A DNA stretch of 64,000 nt from Rhodocollybia butyracea (taxonomy: Eukaryota > Basidiomycota > Agaricomycetes > Agaricales > Omphalotaceae), in NCBI GenBank assembly GCA_015501585.1, contig JADNRY010000051.1:62001-126000 (forward strand). Direction: 5' to 3'. A program made the position numbers and the translations under genes. Shown here in pieces: positions 23,046-35,743 of the stretch. A model generated the notes under the pieces. That model searched no databases. It had not been told where the DNA came from and worked only from the letters and a program-made list of their open reading frames with translations. Position 1 is the first letter of the stretch, and each line of letters starts with the position of its first letter.

Positions 23046-24711
23046 TTTCCCCCGATTGTTCACAAAATAATCTAGCACCAGCTTGATTTCCTCATCAGTG
23101 AAGAAGAACTCGGGTGCAAGGTTGGTTGATGTGGAACGGAATAACTCGAGCCGTAACAGTTTGAGCTGTGTAATTCCATGTACATGCATTGCTGCTGTGA
23201 TACTGTGATGTTTTTTTGGTTTTTCAAGAGCACTAGGGATGACAATAGAAGGTGATTTCGGGTTGGTCTGAGTCCAAACAATATAGTCCGGAGTACATTT
23301 TGGCCCACTGCAGGTACAGGGTGTAGGTCTCTGGGTTTGAGGATATTGGAGGCAAGTTGGACAGAGACACGGATCCTCATCCTTTGGTTTTGCATACTGA
23401 CAATCAATATCCAACACCTTGCAATCCGCAACCCATATTTCTGCTAAAGTGATATCCATTTCCGCGGCATCCTCTAATCCAGCAAACTTCCTGTCAGAGG
23501 AATGATTTTTCACTGCTAGGGCCTGTGCTGCGCGCTTCGAAGCATTTGGTGAGAAGTAAACAATGCCTCGTCGACTAGCCTCTATATTTTCCGACTTCAG
23601 GTCAGGCCTAATGCGGCCAATCATCTGCAGCATCTCATTGGTATCCACTGGGTCTCCAAACACCACAACATCTTGCACATTGTCTACATCCACACCAATG
23701 GAGAGTGAGCTTGTTGCAAATACAATGGAACACTCGCCAGACTGCATTGAAGTCTGAGTAATTTTGTTATAGTCCTCCAAAAGAGCGTTGTCCTCACGCA
23801 TATGGGTTAAAACTGTGCAGGGGTCCCCACCATGCATCTTGTCATAATGATACATGTATTCATGCAGGCAATTGGCAAGGTTGATATATCTGGTGAATAT
23901 GATGGTTGTCCTTTTCTCCTTCAGAATCCAGTTGAGTTCTGGAAATGATCTACCCGAAATAGGCGATAAAATTTCGCGAAATATAAGCTGGATATCGTGC
24001 CGCTGATTAGATCGTCAAATTAAGTGAAAATCTCCGTCATTCAATCCCAGAAAGCGGCAGATGGTGTCTAAAGCCTGTCCACCACGCATAGTGGCAGTCA
24101 TTGAGATGAATACAGTGTTGTCAGGAAGACGAGACCTTGCCAATCCAATCTGACAAAAAGGCTAGCGGAAGCTCTTACCCCAAGTCAACAAGAGATGTAC
24201 TTCATCCACAGAAAGTGCATAAATACGCCGATAAAATGACAAGTTGGTCAGTGCATTCTCGTATGCTTTTGACTTTAACTGTTCTGGAGAGAGTAGAACA
24301 TAGATAAGCTGCTATCTTCCTGAGCTCGGTGCCATGGAGCGAGCAATTTGTTCTCGCAAGCAGTTTGGGTTGTCTCTTCATTTATGATGAGTACATTTAA
24401 GCTCATAGCCGACAGTTTCTCCTCCTGCCGATTTTCAATAACAGTCACTTATAAGCACAGTTGAGGTAACTCACTATCTTGGGCCTCCGGGTACAACTCT
24501 GGGTGGCTTGTGAGCTCTCGCACAACAAGTGCTGTGAAAGCAATGAGCCCAGCTTTACCAGAGCCAGTTGGTGTAATTGCAACCAAATTTGTCCTATCTA
24601 AGATATGTCATGGGGGATGTAGGGCACATATAGTTTAACAATGCGGGAAATGAGGGCGCGGCCAGGTTTTGAGTTGAATAAAAACCGTTTAGACTGTCTT
24701 TCGGCACTCAT
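23046..24711 (-). pseudogene. RecQ-like helicase, nearly full length but frame-broken
   Basis: ATG at 24711 (MSAERQSKRFLF). A 2-bp AT insertion near 24603 shifts the frame before ITPTGSGKAGL (motif I, about 24550). Further exons carry LSPEQLKSKAYENAL and LSVDEVHLLLTWG (motif II, DEVH, about 24210) and FISMTATMRGGQ (motif III, about 24090). The long frame below 23980 has TIIFTRYINLANCLHEY (motif IV), FATSSLSIGVDVDNV (motif V) and MLQMIGRIRPD (motif VI), then a Cys-rich stretch (CLCPTCLQYP...CTCSGPKC) resembling a metal-binding segment. Such proteins are typical of RecQ-like families amplified in fungal repeats and subtelomeres. It converges on the DUF6589 fragment. Confidence 0.75.
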
Positions 24712-24865
24712 AGATGCGACTACTGGCTACTCGACGCGCGAAGAAATTTTTTAGCAAGATTAATTAGTGTGAGAATACAATACACGTGATGTCCGAAAAG
24801 AGTAATGGCTGAGCTACGGTAACGATAGCGTGGGTAAAACTAGACTACCTCCCGCCACATAAATT

Positions 24866-26004
24866 ATGCGTATCCCTCTAATTTCACATTACTTCTCGCC
24901 TGAAGAGGAAACCCAAACTCATTGCCATTATCGCAGAAAAGGCGGAGGAGGAAAAGGCGGTGGTGGAAAAAGTGGTAGCAGTAGTAGTACGTCTATTGTT
25001 CTCTTTTTCTTCGCGAATGTGTACTAAAACTTGGCTTATAGGTAGCGGAAGCAGTAGTAGCTCTTCTGTCGGTGCAAAAGGTTCTATGTCCCCTGTAAAA
25101 TTGTCAGGATCCTCGCGGTCTGCGACGACTTATGGCAATGGAGGTGGAAAAGCGACAACTATACCTTCTGGGCAGATATTCTCGGGCAGATCCCAAGGCG
25201 GAGGCACTAGGAATCAGTTTTCGGTACCAGGTAAGTCTAGCTGTGTCCCGTGGTTAGTACACGTTGCTTAAAGATGTTACTTTTGCTAGTACATACGGAA
25301 GTGGATACCCTGGTATTGCTGGAAGAGGCGTTGCAAACCGAGGCTTCCCGTTTTTCTTCTGGCCCATAGTTTGGGGAGGAGCTGCAGCCGGCGGAGGCGC
25401 ATATCTCTTTGATTCTTCTGAGGTCAGTAATCTGCTCCGATTCCATCATCTATGTATATGAAAACCTAACTGTTTTCTCTAGTATGGTACTCCAGATAAT
25501 TTGTCCCATCCCGGAGGCCCAATGATGACCTCCACATTTGTCTCCTCCTCTTCAACATCCTCAAATACCACCCTCTCCCCAACCACATTCCACGTCCTTG
25601 CAGATAACACAACTCTAATCTCCCTCATCTCCGCAATAACCACAAACTGCTCTTCCAACATAAACGCCTCCCTCTCATCCTCCAACACCTCCAATTCCAG
25701 CCCATACAACTCCTCAGATCCAAACGCGCCGCACCCGGAGTCGGCGATAGAGTATTATCGTGCAAGCAGTGTCGTGCTAACGCTGAACGGGTATAATAAT
25801 TCTGCCGCACTGAGTAATGACACGTCTGCTCCAAATACTCCGATACCTAGTGGGATTGATACAAATCTCGAGAACTGTTTGAATCAGACGATTGGGGCTG
25901 CTGTACCGCTTATTGACGGAGCTATGGCTAGAGGTGCGGGGAGCATCCAAGGTATTGGGCTGCTGTCGCTATTCATTGTGTTGTTTCAGCTCTTGTCGTT
26001 TTAA
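24866..26004 (+). CDS. Gly/Ser-rich cell-surface protein, likely GPI-anchored
   Basis: This looks like a host gene. Exons are separated by introns at about 24988-25043, 25230-25290 and 25421-25482. The order is a GGGGKGGGGKSGSSSS stretch, then GRSQGGGTRNQF, YGSGYPGIAGRGVANRGFPF and FWPIVWGGAAAGGGAYL, then a Ser/Asn-rich region with many N-x-S/T sites and YYRASSVVLTLNGYNNSAAL. The C-terminus is hydrophobic (LLSLFIVLFQLLSF), as in GPI-anchored proteins. I recognise this layout from conserved basidiomycete surface proteins of unknown function. No signal peptide is visible: the in-frame ATG at 24866 gives MRIPLISHYFSPEEE. The 5' exon may be missing or lie upstream, where the helicase gene starts only 155 bp away. 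Confidence 0.7.
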
Positions 26005-28980
26005 TTGTGAATCTTCAAACTCATGTGACGTAATGAAGTTATGCCCCCTTCTCTTCCCAACACCATCCGCACCAAAGAGAACCCAGCCACTGAATACTCG
26101 CCCTGAGCCCGTCCTAAACACAAACTAACTCTCAGCTGGCCAAAAATCCCTGCAACCTTCCTATCCCTTATGCTCTCCATTGCTTTCACCTTCCATAGAG
26201 GGTTTTCAGCTCATCTTGGAATCAAATTTCCTGCGCAAAAATGCAGTCATCATACTCAGACAGGTGTAAGCAGGTCAAAGCAGGGGGTATTCGCCCGGTA
26301 AGTCCGTAAAATCAACCTAGTCGTGAGGGTACCTTCGTACGTAAGCACGGCAAGTGATCCTGCCGATGTGCCACAGCCTTCCGGTCCAGTTTGTTGTTTC
26401 GTCAGGTCTATGGCCTCCTATGATCGTGATGTTAGTAGCAATAGAGCGCATATGCAATCAGATGTTATGCGCGTATCATACGATACCATACTCATTAAAG
26501 TTTCAGGCTTGAAGCTGAGCCGTATCAAACAGCCCAGCCTCACGGCTCCAGGTTCCACAAATAAGTATCCGTAATGAGCAACAATGGGCGGGTGGGCCCA
26601 AAAGCAAAATGTAAGGTGTTAAGTGATGGTATGCAAAAAACTCTGCCCTTAAAGTGAAAGACAGTCAGACACTTAATGGAAACCTAGATCCCAAGTTAGC
26701 AAAATGATAAAAGAAAAAGTTAATATGAAAGAAGGTGAAAGAGAGCATTGATCAAAACATTGGGAGCGTTTCATAGAAAATAAGGCGAAAAACTCAGCTT
26801 TGACCAAGGGATGAGGTGGGTGGGTGAAAAGGCGAAGATTTTCTGAGCCTCGAGAGCTGAAAATGAGCTGAATCCGAGTTGGCGCGGACAACACGAACGA
26901 CGTGGCCGTGAACAAGAGAAAAGAGATGGTCACATCACTCCCGTGACCGTCGGACATAGAACAATGTATGCCGCCCATCTCCTTTGTCAATGAACTTCAT
27001 ACTAGGCTTTCCGCCGTTTCGGAGTTGGATTGTCAATAATATCCTTATGTAGCAGATGAAAAGATTCTTTGAACTTATTTTCAAATATGGAATTGGAATA
27101 ACGGGATTGTAAGTAAGCTAATCTACTCATTTATCCATGCAATCTTTGTTGGCTGGTGTGAACTGCCATTTGTGGATGTATACTCATCTCGTAAACGTGT
27201 TACGGATGAGCTGAAGGTAAATGCAGTAAGTACCTTCTACATCATATCCAGGAAGTCACTGTTGGGCATGCGATTATCCTCTCGATACTTGTTTGTACTT
27301 GCTTTGATAGCTCCCAATGCTGCCTCAGGCTCTTCTCGCTTAGAAATGTACATTGCATGCCACGTCCCTGCTGTAAGTCGAGGGGTCTGCTCCAAGATGT
27401 GTGGCCAAGTGGTGGTGAATGTTGTACTTCCATATTGTACGGGACGGAGTACAGAGTGTGCATTGCGTTGGAACGCTAAGGTAAATACTAAAAGTGATAG
27501 GTGCATGTACTAAGACAGACGCAAATGAAAGCTGAACGAAAGCACTTCCGATTTCCAGCTCATGGTGCCTTTGATCCCAGCACTCCGCCGTGACGCGGCT
27601 TGATCTTAATCAACCCTGAATGATGGACCTGTCAAACTGACGGGTTTACCGGGCAAATACCCCCTGGGTCAAAGTGGCCAACTATAACTGTTACACCAAA
27701 AGGAACATAACTATTCAAGTTACTTGAATAGTCACTGGCCACTATATATGCACATTATAGAAACTGTGGTAAGCCCAGGCTTACACTCTTCCCCCCTTTA
27801 GTTCTATGACCCCCTCAGTGGTGGGTTCTAATCCCCATGTGACCACTAGGTTTGGAATAGGTGTTTCTAAATGGGTAAGAGCCATCTATGTATCCTTGAA
27901 GGGTACTACACAGCCGCGCTCCTGCTCTATATAATGTAGCCCAGATTGATAGTTGATCCCCAGGTTTGGATTCCCCCTCACATTAGAGGCAGGGATCTCC
28001 TCCTCACTTCACACAGTTGTATTATTAGTCTTGTTTGTTTTGTTTCAAGTTTAGTAAAGTTCAGTCCAGTAAAGTATTGTAGTTAGGCTGCAGTCAGAGC
28101 TCTGTCTGGGTAGACAACCTCTGGTCAGTGCTTTCTTGTATTATATAGCCTTCCACCTCTCCCCCCCCCCCCCCTTTTTTTTACCTTAGTTCTTGCATTC
28201 ACCCTTCATTTCAAAGTTCAACTCTTTGTAATTTCACATCCCCCCTCTGAACTTAGAGTCTTTATTGTAGTTTAGTGGTAGGTGTTGATGGTTTGGCTGT
28301 TTATGGGCCATTTCTCACACTTTCCGCTTAGCCACAGTAACGCCCTCTCACCGGATATCCAAACACTGCGCGTACTCAGGAAGGTTTGATACCCGATCCA
28401 GGTGCGGAATCAGAATCGCTATCTGGTATCCGGAATGTCTGATGAGTCTGGCGCGATGTAAGTAATGTCATAAAAGCTAGTCCAGATGATGTAGCCCGCA
28501 AGCCACTCAACGAGGCTCCAGTGAAAGCGGCCCGGATTTGTCTTTTTATGCTTTTTTTTGAAGATCGGTTGGATAAAAAAAGTTGTAAAAAGTCTTTAAA
28601 AAAGGCCGTCAAAACGGTTTTATGTTCAGCGTGAAACACCCTATTGTATTTGTTGGATAATAAAATAGAACACGATATTACCACTCGGGATAATATATAG
28701 CACAACAGCAGAATAAAGTGAAAAGCACAATATATTCCGTTTGCCCCCTACAGCACTGAGAGAGGGGCAATCGGATGAGGTAGCGTATATCTAGCTACTG
28801 CTTATATACTGGTAATGGGGGTGATAGGAAATAAGTACGCGTAAATACGTGTCAATAATGAGTGTGAGATAACTATGAGCTTGATCAATCATAACAATGA
28901 TACTGATATCTTGTGATATCTAACAGTAATTCCTGTCAATTGTTATCTAAACAAGAGCTTCCATGGTACGCTTCCCTAAC
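26005..28980. other. Mostly non-coding
   Basis: A minus-strand block at 27237-27506 (TTFTTTWPHILEQTPRLTAG, YISKREEPEAALGAI) looks like a real exon but no gene could be built around it. The stretch 27690-28230 has TATATAA, a C13 run and T-rich tracts resembling a promoter or LTR; no partner LTR was seen. Confidence 0.4.
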
Positions 28981-28989
28981 TCAGTGGAT

Positions 28990-30560
28990 GTTTCCACATG
29001 TTCTTTCACATGAATTAGTATCTGCGTTAGACCATCAGGATGTGTCCAGACTGAGAGACAAAATCACCAATAGTCACCTTCGAGCGATCAATACCTGGTC
29101 CTTCATCAGGTCCCAACTCCCTTCCGGCATGATCTGGGCCCGATGCATTTCTAGATACCAATTGAAGTGGGAAATCGGTGCTAACATTGACCACCAGATT
29201 GTTTTTCTGAAATAATACCCGTGAGTTCACTGTTTGATTTTGTTAGCAAGCTATAAGGTGTCCAAACTTCGAGTGGTTCCTACAGGTTGCTAGCAAGGAG
29301 TTAAAGTAGACTGCAGATTACAAAGAGCGTCAAGCCTTGATCAGTGAAAGGAGACTCAAACTTACGTTTGGGAACAACAAACCAAATTCCGACAAAGATA
29401 GTGGTGTTGGGCCATGCAATATACTACAAATTCAACTCCAGGATGAAAACTTGAATCATAATCTAATATCACCCTACCGCAATCAAAGTAAACATCTGAG
29501 TCAAGCTGTTATTTATCAGTAGGTGGTATTGAAAAGGTAAGCCGTATCATTTCCTCTTACGTTGTAAGTAAACCTGGATACAGGTGATCAGGCTTCAACA
29601 TCTGGTCAGTCAGGATTATGTTAGCGTACATGAGCTAATGACATAGACTGTGATCCAACTAATGATTCTGTTTGTCCTGGATATCCTAAAATGAGGAAGA
29701 CCGGGACAGGTATGTATTCAACTTACTCTTTGAACTTGTAGGTTTTCCGGTGAAGGGACAAGCACAGCCCGCCAGTAATGAGCACGTCTGCAGTCATGGC
29801 AGTAGCAAGAGCTGTTTTGAAAAATATCTGTGGAGCAATCAAGTTCACTACTCAAAGGTGAAGTGGGACTAATGGCATTACCGAAGCTCTGTCGGATGAG
29901 AACCCTTTGATCTCGTGACTGTCCCAACTGTATTAAGCATGAACGGTTATCGCCATGTTTTAATCAGAGACAATTCAAGATACCTGCCCAATTGTAGTTC
30001 CCGCTATCGGGTGTACCCCAGACCCCATTAGTATACAATGTTGAAACACCAATGATACATACCACAGAATGTGCCTTTGTTTTGAAAGGTAAAAAAAGAA
30101 AATATTTAGCTATATCTGTAATATGAAACATTCACCATTGACCAACATACCGAAAGTAATAAATGATAGAACAACCTAGGCTCGTATGTTGTAAGCCCCA
30201 TGTTACCCAAGTAAGTATGTGCACATGATTTCTCTTACAGCTGTTGACACTAATGATGCAGCCAACCCTTTTTTGTCCTTCCATACTAGTTGAGGGTCAG
30301 GCCTGAAACACTTGCAAGACACAATGGTTAAGACCCGAACTTACAAATCCACAGCCTTTTACACATGAATCTATCAGAATCATTGATCAATCTCAAGCAT
30401 ATTGGTATGCAGATATTAGTTCTTACAATGAACACAACAAGTTATTGGTAACCTGTTTGGTTGTTAGTTACAGGCAGTGAATACTCTGTAAAGAGTAGGT
30501 CTGATGTACCGAAAGATACATTCCCATCTGCATTGCAAGAGCTGGTCAATATTGATCTAT
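28990..30560 (-). CDS. Multi-exon gene, unrecognised
   Basis: Several minus-strand exons join in frame across short GT-AG introns. One (about 30085-30000) encodes HCILMGSGVHPIAGTTIGQ and continues over an intron at about 29999-29943 into LGQSRDQRVLIRQSFGNAIS and SSCYCHDCRRAHYWRAVLVP. After an intron starting GTAAGT near 29745 comes GYPGQTESLVGSQSMSLAH. A further block (about 29210-29027) encodes NNLVVNVSTDFPLQLVSRNA. An upstream exon may encode NADGNVSFGTSDLLFTEYSL (about 30545). I recognise no family; N-glycosylation-like sites suggest a secreted or surface protein. Start and stop are not settled. Confidence 0.35.
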
Positions 30561-30982
30561 AACAGTGCCTACTAAGCTTACCGAATGACCCCTAAAAGTT
30601 GAAATGACCATAAAAAATTGAATCAGCTGATGACGACATGGGATGGTACTATCTCAACATACCATACTGCAAGGAGAAGGACCTCAGTATCATTGAAATG
30701 CTGAACCATATAATAGTAGCATCCTTGTGTAAGAAAAGCCAAATCACATATGTCCAAAATTCTGACATCCTATGTAAACTGCTAGAGAAAATGTTTCTGG
30801 AAACACAGCTTACGCTAGAACAAACACCTAAGAATGTGCCGCGTAAGCCTCAAAACTATTTCTTTTTATTGTATCAAACTCACCAGTCCTTTGAGCAGCT
30901 TAGTGTCCTTACTACTTGTTGTATAGAACTGTATCAGTTGAACCAAAGTAACACCCCCAAGACTGAAGAGCACATGACATAA

Positions 30983-32340
30983 ATCATTGTGAAACACAAC
31001 ATTCAAGGTTCACAGCATAGAACTCACAAAGTGTGAATTACCAGGCCAACAAGCAGCGCACCTAAGACACTACTGGCACTATTGGGAGAAATGTCCATGT
31101 TTGTGGACATGATGTAGACCATACAGGAATAAACTCTAGGGCTGCTAAAGCCTTAATATAGGGCCTAATATTAAATTATGATCTCTGAGATTTCAGCAAT
31201 CAAACTCAATTTTGAAACTGCCCTTGTCTGCAACGGTATATCTGAGCTATCCTAAATTTGGCTTTCACTAGCGATCTCCACTGTAACCGTATATGGTTAC
31301 GGCAGGTAAAATTGATTAAATAGGTCTATACGGTATACGGCACATCAGATCTTGAGCTGGCGGGTCTTGCCCAATATCCATGAAGCAAAAACCATCAGCT
31401 TAATTGTTTTTGGACCCACCAGCATAGAGATGAGTGCCAGATTGATTCTGCCCCTACTGGATACCCATCTGGCAACCATACATATAGCCGCAGGGATCCT
31501 TCAAAAACTAGGGATCATCTGATGATGGCGATGAGGCGGAAGTTGATCACTAGTATCTAGTAGGAACAACATGTTCCTCTCGGTTTGCAGAAGTTGATGC
31601 AGAATTGATCCATGAATCTTACAGCATTTGGTGCATTGATTCATAGTTTCTCAATCCCTTTACAGACTCCAAGATTCAATTTTCCAATAGGGCAGCAGGT
31701 ATGGTTTGAACTTTCGGGGGGGAGTCACCATGATAGGACTAGGAGTAGCTGGTTTTGTAATTCAAATTATGACTCATGCCCGCCGTTGCTTAAAGGGTTC
31801 AGCACTGCCACATTTTCTGACTGCTTTTTTGATGCCTAGAAAGAAGAAAGTGTGTCAATTCAAAACCATATACAGATAGTATTAGCACTAATGTGACTCA
31901 GTTCTATCAATCTAAGAATCCCCATTCAATGTCAACATTGGCTTGGCTATAGTAGTTCAGCAAATTGAAATCGCGTGGGATTCAACCTTAAGTGCTAATT
32001 CAGATTCCATATATAGATGCAGTATAGATGCCAAATTCTTCTTAGAATAAATACCCTGTTAACTGAGTCAATATTGTCTGTCATGATGATACAAGCTTGA
32101 TGTATCCTTGCCCGATACTTGGATTTGGTAGAAGTTGGCAAGGCGCTGGTATATTACCATACTGGTATACATGCTTCAGGTACAATGCCATTTGATCAAA
32201 CAATGGTGTAGAAGGGACCAGGGTGATGCGGTCACATTATACATATATTATACATATAAACACTATGACTCATGAATACTTGGAGGTACTGTTGCATTTT
32301 GAGCACTTTGTAAGGCCTTGTGACCTGTGAACCTTCTTAT
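30983..32340. other. No recognisable gene
   Basis: AT-rich sequence with short frames on both strands (for example 31612-31839), none with a recognisable domain. Confidence 0.45.
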
Positions 32341-32342
32341 GA

Positions 32343-32708
32343 ATTTCGATTTCATCAGACCATCCAGTTCACAAACTCTGCCCCAAACTTCTGGTCCTTT
32401 TTAAGTATAGCACCTTTTGAGCAACACGTCAATGGACCATGGTACCCTTTGCTCACCAGATGCTCACAAACTGTGGTTGCACCAAACCGGAGTTTATTTG
32501 CAATGCATCATATGGTCCTTGTGGACCTTCCGAATAATTTGATGCCCCAATCATTCAGTTACTTTAGTTGGATGGCCACTGCGGGGCCGATTTGATGTTG
32601 TACCAGTCCTCTAAAATTTGGCCATATTTTCTTTGCAATACCATATGGGATTTTCGTGATTTCGGCAGCTACAGGGATGGTTTTTCCGGACTGGATGACA
32701 CCTATGAG
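32343..32708 (-). pseudogene. Tc1/mariner-like helix-turn-helix relic
   Basis: The minus strand reads GVIQSGKTIPVAAEITKIPY and GIAKKIWPNF, then past two stops ATTVCEHLVSKGYHGP and KKDQKFGAEFVNWM. This order resembles the paired HTH region at the N-terminus of Tc1/mariner-type transposases (first HTH, linker, then TVREHL..KGYH-type second HTH). No DDE catalytic part was found downstream and three or more stops interrupt it. Confidence 0.4.
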
Positions 32709-33636
32709 ACTATTTTTCTTTGGAGAATCATGTTGAGCACGACCTGTTCAGCAAAGGCAGCTCCCTTCAAAAAGGAAAATGCCAAAGCACCAAAGAGCTC
32801 ACCTGTCTCCAAAGTGAACGGAGATGGAGAAAAGAGAGGAAGTGCGAAAAAAAAAAACTGGTACTATCATTCTCGGAAAATCTGCAAACAATCTGCGGTT
32901 TGAGATAGTCGATGAAGCAAGACTACTCTGGTGAGGCTGTACCACCACATAGTCCTCTGCCTTGATCACTCAAAGTGGTCCACTGGTCAATGGCGAGCTA
33001 CTGGCAGATGTTATATGTACTGTCGAGTGGTATTCTTAAGAGATGGGCGAGTTCTGAGACGAGATGGAGATTGAGCCTGTTGTTGTAAGGAAATTGAACG
33101 GTGTGGCTTTGGAATTTAAGCGTGGCAAGTCCAAATGGATATCGCTATTCTGATGGATTGAGTATCACTGAGGCATTGGGCAAAGTGCTGCATGAAATTG
33201 TTCTCACTGAAATTGCCTCAAGCGCGTGACAAAATGACGTCTTTAACTTGCCACGTTTTCTGCAGTAAGTCAAAAGTCGCCCGATGAACCAAGTCGAATC
33301 GCCCTTTAGTATTACAATCAATCAATCATGCCAAGGATTGCCAAACCTCTATAAAAAGATGTAAACATGAATTAAATGTCCCTGATCGTGCATCAATCAT
33401 GAAATCTACCATCATTTTTTGTTTCAAAAGGTCCCTAATACCTCCTAATATACACTAACCCTACTAGTAGCGGGAATATTACTTTCTGGCACAGCTCGTG
33501 CAATAAGTCTATTCCCTCTCTGATAAATCATCAGTATCACGATAGCGACCACGTCCCAGGCCCGGTGCATTAAGATTTTGAACAATAGTACCTTTAAAAT
33601 CTTGATGTAACATACCTTAGGCGGTTTGATCGGGGT

Positions 33637-35433
33637 TTGAACTTTAAGGTGCTACAGGCAATTATAAGTAGCATGACCTTGAGTTTGAGCACTGATTATT
33701 TCTTGATCATCACATACTCCTTTGGAAACGACTATCGTACAATCAGCATGGGCCAGACTCCTGCAGTTATTGTGGACAGTTTTGCCTTCAATAGTTCTGG
33801 CCCCATGGGCCCAGTGTGGGACCTTCTTTTGCAAGGCTACGGAGGCACATCTATATTACTCCAAAGCAAAGTTGGGAACTTCAGTATCAAGACTGATATG
33901 GACGGTAGGTTTAACCAAGAGGATCTTTACAAAATTCTAATGCAGTACATTGCCTTGAAGATTCTTCATTTCCTCACTGGATGCTAATTGGGGACATAAA
34001 CATTTCTCAATCTTCGGGCTGTCACATCACTCTTGGGGATATTGGCGGGTTCACTGAGCCTGGACTGCTGGCAATGGCACCAAGTCCTGCTGACTATATA
34101 TTCGACAATATAATATGGATACTAGAACTTGAAGAAGGAACCGTCAATGTCGGAGGTGATTTCACTGTCAACTGTTCTACAATTGACATGGAATCACCAG
34201 TGTTTAACTATGCTCTCCTCACCCCGGCACCCACCGTGTTGCTGGATAAGAAACTTTTATTTGTAAACTATACAGATAACACTATCGTGTTGGAAGGACA
34301 GTGGCAGGACTCTTTACCGGGCTTAAATATTGGGCCCGGAAAGTCAAGTGCAATTACTGGGGATACAATTAAGTTCCCCTTCACAGGTCTGTAACAGCCC
34401 TAGATTGTTCTTTCTGTTGTGATTTATATCAAAATAAACTAGGATGGAATGTAACGTTCCTTGGTTTTTTTGACCCAACCACTTCGGGAAACATCACCCT
34501 GGGTGTTTCACTTGATGAACAAACACAAATGCAACTTGATTTCAATAATGATATACCCTTTACAAGCTCCTCTGCACGCTACTTTGAATATTTCACTCTT
34601 GTTCAGCAGGAATCAGATAGTGGCAATCATACCATTACAGTCGAGATTCTGGAAGCTTCACTATCTCAGACAGTTTCTTTTCGCGGATTCACCTACATTC
34701 CTGGCTTTGCTACATTGAATGACATGCCTGACCTGTCTGTCTCGACCTCATCATCCCTTGCATCAACCTCATCCCCTACTTTAACTCCATCCGGGCCATC
34801 TCTAGGGTCTGGGCAGTCATCTCATCAAGAGTTGACTGGTGGTGCTATTGCTGGTGTAGTTGTTGGAGCCATTACTGGGATATGTCTAATTGGATTGATC
34901 TTATGGGCAGTATGGCGGCGAAAAAAACGGAGAAGATCTCTATTGCCAGCACAAGCATGGGTGGAATCAACATCAGGTACGGTCCATTATTGATGTTCAG
35001 TGAATGAACAATATATCTCATAAACTTTGTTTTAGCCACAGGAATGCTCCACCTCCTTCCCCCAGGTTCCGACAATGTCACTCCAAGTTTTGAAAAGAGA
35101 GATATTTCAGCTGCTCCACCAGATCATATGCATCATCTAACAGTAGCCAATGCCCATGATATCACCCCATTTACAAAAAGTTACATCACTTCATCAGCTT
35201 CTGGGACAGCTGGAGATATAGGCCAGGATCAGGAACAACCTTTACAGGACAGCACTGTACATTTGTCATTGTTTCCTGTTGAACTTCCAAGAAATGGAAA
35301 CAATGGCCCAAATGGGGATCAGACCACACCTCCAGAGCAAAACAGAACAGATCTTCTTCTTCTTGAGCGGCTCAATAACTTGATGAACGCCATCCAGCAC
35401 CCCCCTGCATATGAACAGGAAGCATCTCCCTAA
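33637..35433 (+). CDS. Single-pass membrane protein with large ectodomain
   Basis: This looks like an intact host gene. The start at 33637 gives a hydrophobic leader (MNFKVLQAIISSMTLSLS). The ectodomain includes TYSFGNDYRTISMGQTPAVI and GPVWDLLLQGYGGTSILLQ, and introns fall at about 33905-33944, 34386-34440 and 34976-35036. Next come DSSFPHWMLIGDINIS, WNVTFLGFFDPTTSGNITL and a Ser/Thr/Pro stalk. One transmembrane helix (GGAIAGVVVGAITGICLIGL plus ILWAVW) is followed by the stop-transfer RRKKRRR and a polar cytoplasmic tail of about 150 residues ending PPAYEQEASP. This architecture is common in Agaricomycete genomes; ligand and role are unknown. Confidence 0.75.
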
Positions 35434-35743
35434 GCAGAGAATCCAAGAGGTATCACACCAAAAGGATAAAACATTGTGCTTGGCAGAATTGCCATCTGAT
35501 TCTTGGCATCTCGGCAGAACTTTCACATATATAAAATTTGTTACTGAATTTTGTGTATTTGATACAATAGATCACTTGTGTGAAATCTCCCATTTTGGTA
35601 TATTGTTTTACAATATTGAAAGATTAGCTGAATTTAGACAAATATATGCTATCAAATAGCTCCTAAATCCAGGTAGTTGAAAAGGCAATTGAATTTTCTC
35701 ATGTGCCGCTGAAATAATCAATTCAGTTTTGGTGGGTGGTTTT

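Noticed and set aside
24866..24930. Lys/Glu/Ala/Val-rich reading of the first surface-protein exon in another frame
   Set aside because: It is the frame shadow of the Gly-rich GGGGKGGGGKSGSS exon, which fits the family.
27690..28230. Possible solo LTR (TGTTACACC start, TATATAA, C-run)
   Set aside because: No matching end, target duplication or second copy in the window.
32271..32294. GAATACTTGGAGGTACTG as a Tc1-type terminal repeat
   Set aside because: No inverted partner was found and its orientation places the nearby HTH relic outside the element.
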